Source: Paenibacillus sp. FSL R7-0273
GTDB taxonomy: Bacteria > Bacillota > Bacilli > Paenibacillales > Paenibacillaceae
Assembly (NCBI RefSeq): GCF_000758625.1
Contig: NZ_CP009283.1
Span: 4,723,501 to 4,787,500, forward strand
Length of the DNA: 64,000 bases
Reading direction: 5' to 3'
The translations under genes and the position numbers were made by a program. This document shows positions 59,973 through 64,000 of the stretch, piece after piece (within the stretch, counting starts at the first letter, position 1; every line of letters begins with the position of its first letter). Below the pieces are notes generated by a model, which was not told the DNA's origin, searched no databases, and worked only from the letters and a program-made list of their open reading frames with translations.

Positions 59973-60248
59973 CTATTTTTTCATAAGCATTTTCATTAAA
60001 GACTCCATTGTGCCGGAACCTGTGCCGCCTTTTTTGACCGTATTCACGATTTCCTGCACGGTAGCCTCAGTAACCGGCACTTTGGCCATTGCGGATACCT
60101 GCTTGATCAGCTGGCGGAGCTGGGCCTCATTCTGTGTGGTTCCCGGCTTCACCGTGCTTGCGAGCTTCTTAACAGCACCCGGTGTGATATTCTTGCCCGT
60201 TTTTTTGTTGATAGCATTCAGGGCATCCTTGGAAAAATCTCTGTTCAC
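59973..60248 (-). CDS. Stage VI sporulation protein F-like
   Basis: A 91-aa basic helical protein. INKKTGKNITPGAVKKLAS and QLRQLIKQVSAMAKVPVTEA match the layout of SpoVIF/YjcC (KKTGV... then LANS, then VIHRVSQLANR). The end SLMKMLMKK is rich in Met and Lys. The start is GTG 60248 with GAGGGAGGAAG upstream. It would act in the mother cell in coat maturation. The resemblance is moderate. Confidence 0.75.
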   Translation of the reverse strand: MNRDFSKDALNAINKKTGKNITPGAVKKLASTVKPGTTQNEAQLRQLIKQVSAMAKVPVTEATVQEIVNTVKKGGTGSGTMESLMKMLMKK

Positions 60249-60314
60249 TCTTCTTCCCTCCTCCGTCAATCCCCACTACAACATATGAGAATATCCGGCA
60301 AAAGGTGAACAATC

Positions 60315-61358
60315 TCAGGAATGCCACTGCTCCCAGGTTTCCTGCGAAATAGCTTCCATCTCCGTTTTGCGGTCACGGCCCATCAAGGCTTCCACCGCAT
60401 TGCGCGGTGTTCTGCCCTTAAACAGCACATGGTAAATCTGATCCGTTATCGGCATCTGTACGCCCAATTTCACCGAAATGGCATAGGCCGCCTCTGTCGT
60501 CCGGATTCCTTCAACAACCATGCCCATCGATTCCAGCACCTCAGCAAGCGGCTTGCCCTGTCCCAGCATCGAGCCTGCACGCCAGTTACGGCTATGACGG
60601 CTGGTTGCGGTTACCACAAGGTCACCGAGTCCGGCAAGCCCGGAGAAGGTCAGCGGATTCGCTCCTAGCTCGACTCCGACACGGGAAATCTCGGCAAGCC
60701 CGCGGGTGAGAAGTGCTGCCTTGGCATTATCACCGAAGCCCAGACCATCGGAAAGGCCTGCACCAAGAGCGATGATATTCTTGAGCGCTCCTGCCAGCTC
60801 AACACCGAGCTGATCGCGGTTGGTATACACGCGGAAATCGTTATTGATGAACAGTCCCTGTGCAGTGACCGCACGTGCTTCATCTGCAGAAGCAACAACC
60901 ACGGTTGTCGGACAGAGGCGGACGACCTCCTCAGCATGGCTCGGCCCGGAGAGGACAACGATCTCTCCCTCCTTGCAACCCAGCTCCTCGGAAATAACCG
61001 TAGACATCCGTTTCATGGTTTCCGTCTCGAAGCCTTTGGTGGCATGAATGCAGAGCATATCATCCTTCCAGTAAGGCTTCAGGCTGCGCGCTACCTGGCG
61101 CATACCGGAGGAAGGCGAAACAATGACTACCGCCTTGGAGCCGGCGGCTGCCTGTTCCATATCCGTTGTGGCAATGATATTCTCAGGCAGGCGGATGCCC
61201 GGCAAAAAGTGTTCATTCGTGTGGTGTTCATTGATCTCGGCAGCTTGTTCGGGCCTGCGTGTCCAAAGATAAACTTCCTTGTGATTAGCCGCCAGCACAG
61301 ATGCCAGTGCAGTTCCCCAGCTGCCTGCAACCAGCACAGTTACTTTATCAGACAACAC
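60315..61358 (-). CDS. gpsA: Glycerol-3-phosphate dehydrogenase [NAD(P)+]
   Basis: A 347-aa enzyme that makes sn-glycerol 3-phosphate for phospholipids. The N-terminal LVAGSWGTALASVLAANHKEVYLW lies in the Rossmann fold; the catalytic part has ALKNIIALGAGLSDGLGFGDNAKAAL-like regions. The start is GTG 61358, with AAGGAGG 6 bases upstream, within the end of plsY (11-base overlap); PlsY uses its product, so the coupling makes sense. Confidence 0.96.
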   Translation of the reverse strand: MLSDKVTVLVAGSWGTALASVLAANHKEVYLWTRRPEQAAEINEHHTNEHFLPGIRLPENIIATTDMEQAAAGSKAVVIVSPSSGMRQVARSLKPYWKDDMLCIHATKGFETETMKRMSTVISEELGCKEGEIVVLSGPSHAEEVVRLCPTTVVVASADEARAVTAQGLFINNDFRVYTNRDQLGVELAGALKNIIALGAGLSDGLGFGDNAKAALLTRGLAEISRVGVELGANPLTFSGLAGLGDLVVTATSRHSRNWRAGSMLGQGKPLAEVLESMGMVVEGIRTTEAAYAISVKLGVQMPITDQIYHVLFKGRTPRNAVEALMGRDRKTEMEAISQETWEQWHS

Positions 61359-61965
61359 GATTCCCCTCCTTGGCTTTGGAGCCGATTTTGTTCTCTTTTC
61401 CCTGTGAGAGCTTGACGATATTGCTGCGGTGCCGCCAGAAGGCAAAGACTGCGATGATTAGACTGCCCCACAGCTCGGGGGTTGTATAATCGGCAAACAG
61501 CAGAAATACCGGAGTCAGCGCTACAAAAATCAGGGAACCAAGCGATACATAACGGGTAATGACAATAGCCAGAATAGCCAGGACGCCTGCAGCCAGCGCA
61601 GGCCAGAAGAACAGTGTCGCCATGACGCCGATTGCCGTAGCAACCCCCTTGCCCCCGCGGAAGTGGAAATATACCGGCCAGTTATGTCCGATAATGGCTG
61701 CAATCCCGCAGCCGACCGCAATCCAGCTTCCCCAGCCGCCGGCCCATGTTCCAAGCCAGACCGCACCAATTCCCTTCATTACGTCCAGAACAAGTACGAG
61801 TATAGCCGGTCCTTTTCCCAGCACCCTCAGTGTATTGGTTGCACCTGCATTGCCGCTTCCGTACTGGCGGATATCAATCCCCTTAAGCAGCCGGGCAAGC
61901 AGAACACTGAAGCTGACAGAGCCAAGCAAATAGCTTACAACGATAACCAGAAGTTCAAACGCCAC
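61348..61965 (-). CDS. plsY: Glycerol-3-phosphate acyltransferase PlsY
   Basis: A 205-aa membrane protein with five or more helices that transfers acyl from acyl phosphate to glycerol 3-phosphate. Conserved parts: LLGSVSFSVLLARLLKGIDIRQYGSGNAGATN, HNWPVYFHFRGGKGVATAIG and the C-terminal IAVFAFWRHRSNIVKL. It lies between der and gpsA. GGGGAGAAG precedes the ATG. Confidence 0.96.
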   Translation of the reverse strand: MAFELLVIVVSYLLGSVSFSVLLARLLKGIDIRQYGSGNAGATNTLRVLGKGPAILVLVLDVMKGIGAVWLGTWAGGWGSWIAVGCGIAAIIGHNWPVYFHFRGGKGVATAIGVMATLFFWPALAAGVLAILAIVITRYVSLGSLIFVALTPVFLLFADYTTPELWGSLIIAVFAFWRHRSNIVKLSQGKENKIGSKAKEGNRVV

Positions 61966-61977
61966 TACACTTCTCCC

Positions 61978-63303
61978 CTAACTTTCGTTATCAGATTTAC
62001 GCCGTGTAAAGAGACGGATCGGTGTGCCTTCGAAATTGAATGCCGCGCGGATTTTGTTCTCCAGATAACGTTCATAGGAGAAGTGCATCAGCGACGGATC
62101 ATTTACAAACACCACAATCGTCGGCGGCTTCACGGCAACCTGGGTTACGTAGTTGATGCGCAGGCGGCGTCCTTTATCTGTTGGCGGCGGGTTAATCGCA
62201 ACGGCATCAGATACCACATCGTTAACCAGATGGGTGGTAATCCGCAGAGCGTGCTGCTGTGCAACATGCTGCACGACCGGCAGCAGCTTCTGCAGGCGCT
62301 GCTTCGTTAATGCAGACAGGAACACAACCGGAGCATAGCTCATGAACAGGAAGTGATCACGGATTGTATTTTCAAAGTGCTGCATGGTCTTGTCGTCCTT
62401 TTCCACGACATCCCACTTGTTCACGACAAAGATAGAAGCCTTGCCCGCATCATGCGCATAACCGGCAATGTGCTTATCCTGATCGATGATGCCTTCCTGG
62501 CCGTTGATGACAACCAGTACCACATCCGCCCGTTCTATAGCGCGCATGGCGCGCATCACGCTGTATTTCTCTGTGCTTTCATAGACCTTTCCGCGCTTGC
62601 GCATACCCGCAGTATCGATCAGGACATATTTCTGGCCATCCCGTTCAAACGGCGTATCAATTGCATCGCGTGTAGTTCCGGCTACATCACTGACAATAAC
62701 GCGCTCTTCGCCAAGAATGGCGTTGACCAGCGAGGACTTGCCTACGTTAGGCCGTCCGATCAGCGCAACGCGGATTACATCATCATCGTATTCTTCATCA
62801 GTCTTATCCGGCAGCTTCTCAACAACCGCATCCAGCAGATCGCCGACACCTGTACCATGGCTGCCGGAAATACCAATCGGATCGCCGATGCCGAGCCCGT
62901 AGAATTCATAGATATCATCTGCACGCTTCATATTGTCCACTTTATTAATGGCCAGAACAATCGGCTTGCCTGACCGGAACAGAATCTGTGCTACCTCTTC
63001 ATCGGCATTTGTCAGTCCGCTCTTGGCCTCACACATAAAGATGATTACATCCGCTTCCTCAATAGCCAGCTCGGCCTGGACGCGGATGGACTTCAGGATG
63101 AAATCCTCACCGTCTACCTCAATCCCCCCGGTATCAATAACACTGAAGGATTTGCCGTTCCAATCGGAAATTCCATAAATCCGGTCACGGGTAATACCCG
63201 GTTTATCTTCTACAATGGCCAGCTTATCACCAATCAGCCTGTTAAATATCGTCGATTTGCCGACGTTAGGCCTGCCTACAATGGCCACAACGGGTCTTGC
63301 CAT
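61978..63303 (-). CDS. der: Ribosome biogenesis GTPase Der (EngA)
   Basis: A 441-aa double GTPase needed for assembly of the large ribosomal subunit. The first G domain has GRPNVGKST (8-16), DTGGIE and NKVD; the second has GRPNVGKSS (about 184), DTAGMRKRG and NKWD. The C-terminal KH-like domain ends with PIRLFTRRK. The start is ATG 63303, with AGGAGG 7 bases upstream. It lies between the S1 gene and plsY, close to the B. subtilis order. Confidence 0.98.
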   Translation of the reverse strand: MARPVVAIVGRPNVGKSTIFNRLIGDKLAIVEDKPGITRDRIYGISDWNGKSFSVIDTGGIEVDGEDFILKSIRVQAELAIEEADVIIFMCEAKSGLTNADEEVAQILFRSGKPIVLAINKVDNMKRADDIYEFYGLGIGDPIGISGSHGTGVGDLLDAVVEKLPDKTDEEYDDDVIRVALIGRPNVGKSSLVNAILGEERVIVSDVAGTTRDAIDTPFERDGQKYVLIDTAGMRKRGKVYESTEKYSVMRAMRAIERADVVLVVINGQEGIIDQDKHIAGYAHDAGKASIFVVNKWDVVEKDDKTMQHFENTIRDHFLFMSYAPVVFLSALTKQRLQKLLPVVQHVAQQHALRITTHLVNDVVSDAVAINPPPTDKGRRLRINYVTQVAVKPPTIVVFVNDPSLMHFSYERYLENKIRAAFNFEGTPIRLFTRRKSDNES

Positions 63304-63378
63304 ATTCATTCCTCCTGTCTTACTTACGTCTCTCATCATAGCAAAAAACAATTCAATTGGCTAACTCCATACAAACAC

Positions 63379-63412
63379 AATCGGCGAACCCCCAAGTGAG
63401 GGCTCGCCGATT
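63379..63412 (-). terminator. Hairpin terminator after the S1-type gene
   Basis: AATCGGCGA pairs with TCGCCGATT, with inner CCC/GGG pairs. On the minus strand it is followed by GTGTTTGT, a weak T run. It lies about 90 bases after the S1-type stop codon. Confidence 0.65.
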
Positions 63413-63501
63413 ACTTTACCCGGTATAACACCACATATAAGAGCAGATAAGTTGCCTTATGCAGCATTCTTATATTGCAGTGTGAAGCTTAATGTAAGGG
63501 A

Positions 63502-64000
63502 TTAGTTGTTGCCCTTGAATTTATCCAGCTTGTCACCGAAACGCTCAGCCAGTGTGAAGCTGAGGCCTTCGTTGCTAAGGGATACGTTAGGATTGTTCAG
63601 AACTTCTTTAGGAGCTCTGTCCTGTCTCTCTCTGCGTTCAGGTTTAGCCGTAGGAGCCGGAGCTTCTTCGGTTTCCTTGATGCTGAGGCTAACGCGCTTC
63701 TCGGATGGATTGAAGTCCAGAACCTTAACCTGTACCTCTTGTCCTTCCTTAAGCACTTCGTGCGGAGTGCCGATGTGCTTGTGGGAAATCTGGGAGATGT
63801 GCACAAGGCCTTCAACGCCTGGCAGCAGCTCAACAAATGCACCGAAGTTTACAAGGCGTTTAACTTCGCCTGTTACTACATCGCCGATGTTGATCTTGCC
63901 GGCAGCAGAATCCCAAGGACCTGGAGCAGCAGCTTTGATGCTGAGGCTGATTTTGCCCTTTTCAGGATCTACTTTAAGTACTTTAACCGTTACCTTGTCG
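63502..64000 (-). CDS. rpsA: 30S ribosomal protein S1 homologue, C-terminal part (cut by window end)
   Basis: The last 165 codons and stop of an S1-domain protein. One full S1 domain is present (GDVVTGEVKRLVNFGAFVEL, then LPGVEGLVHISQISHKHIGT and VKVLDFNPSEKRVSLSIKE), with the end of another before it (KVLKVDPEKGKISLSIK). The tail is rich in Pro, Ala and Arg and ends LDKFKGNN. In B. subtilis ypfD lies in this position before der. The N-terminal part is beyond the window. Confidence 0.9.
   Translation of the reverse strand, partial: DKVTVKVLKVDPEKGKISLSIKAAAPGPWDSAAGKINIGDVVTGEVKRLVNFGAFVELLPGVEGLVHISQISHKHIGTPHEVLKEGQEVQVKVLDFNPSEKRVSLSIKETEEAPAPTAKPERRERQDRAPKEVLNNPNVSLSNEGLSFTLAERFGDKLDKFKGNN

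Noticed and set aside
1..64000. CRISPR arrays, prophage, insertion sequences, tRNA or rRNA genes
   Set aside because: I looked for regular short repeats with spacers, transposase or integrase proteins, tRNA-like cloverleaf ends and rRNA sequence and saw none; the only repeats are the two intergenic sets described.

Overview
The window comes from a low-to-mid GC endospore-forming Firmicute, most probably Paenibacillus. The grounds are the sporulation genes (spoIVA, spoVIF-like, ypjB-like, DUF2768), bacillithiol genes (bshA, bshB1), a TRAP protein, strong AGGAGG ribosome binding sites, frequent TTG/GTG starts, and gene order that closely follows the Bacillus subtilis ypfD-der-gpsA-spoIVA-hbs-mtrB-ndk-cheR-aro/trp-qcr-dapB-panBCD-dinG-asnS-dnaD block. 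Apart from proB-proA-proC at the left end and one YitT-type gene, every gene lies on the minus strand, so the block reads from 64 kb down to 2.8 kb. I see no rRNA, tRNA, CRISPR array, insertion sequence or prophage.

Layout, left to right. 0-2.4 kb: proline biosynthesis (+). 2.4-3.7 kb: intergenic repeats and one small membrane protein gene. 3.7-7.8 kb: dnaD, asnS, ackA and a 3-hydroxyacyl-CoA dehydrogenase. 8-10 kb: an FtsH-like membrane AAA protease with a small membrane partner. 10.4-16.7 kb: ypmB-like, mtaD, rex, dinG and a TPR gene. 16.8-19.2 kb: panB-panC-panD behind a long structured leader. 19.3-25.6 kb: birA, cca, bshA, bshB1, mgsA, dapB, a TPR gene and a MazG-like gene. 25.7-31.5 kb: YitT (+), ypjB, ypjA, the qcrABC menaquinol:cytochrome c reductase, DUF2487 and an IDEAL-type gene. 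31.5-35.9 kb: a less conserved stretch with gamma-carbonic anhydrase, an unknown 363-aa protein, a phosphatase, an anti-sigma/ECF sigma pair and a candidate small RNA. 35.9-47.4 kb: the aromatic supraoperon aroC-aroB-aroH-trpEDCFBA-hisC-tyrA. 47.6-55.5 kb: cheR, ndk, hepT, mqnA, ubiX, ubiA/mqnP, menG, hepS, mtrB and hbs. 55.8-64 kb: spoIVA, a YphF-like lipoprotein, ferredoxin, a nucleotidyltransferase-like gene, DUF2768, spoVIF, gpsA, plsY, der and a ribosomal S1-type gene cut by the window end.

Several genes are functionally linked. Chorismate made by aroC feeds trpE, aroH/tyrA and mqnA. mtrB encodes TRAP, and the leader of trpE, 10 kb away, carries eleven regularly spaced NAG triplets followed by an intrinsic terminator, the expected TRAP target and attenuator. 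HepS/HepT make the heptaprenyl tail and MqnA, UbiX, UbiA and MenG make the ring for menaquinone, which QcrABC then oxidises.

The most interesting non-coding signals are four: the eleven-triplet TRAP site; a roughly 98-nt orphan small RNA gene at 35.65-35.75 kb with a perfect consensus promoter and terminator; an attenuator-like leader before panB with two mutually exclusive pairings; and dispersed-looking intergenic repeats at 1.46-1.55 and 2.56-2.75 kb. The most interesting protein observations are the FtsH-like protease that lacks the usual extracytoplasmic domain but overlaps a gene for a membrane-anchored partner, and a biotin protein ligase without its DNA-binding domain.
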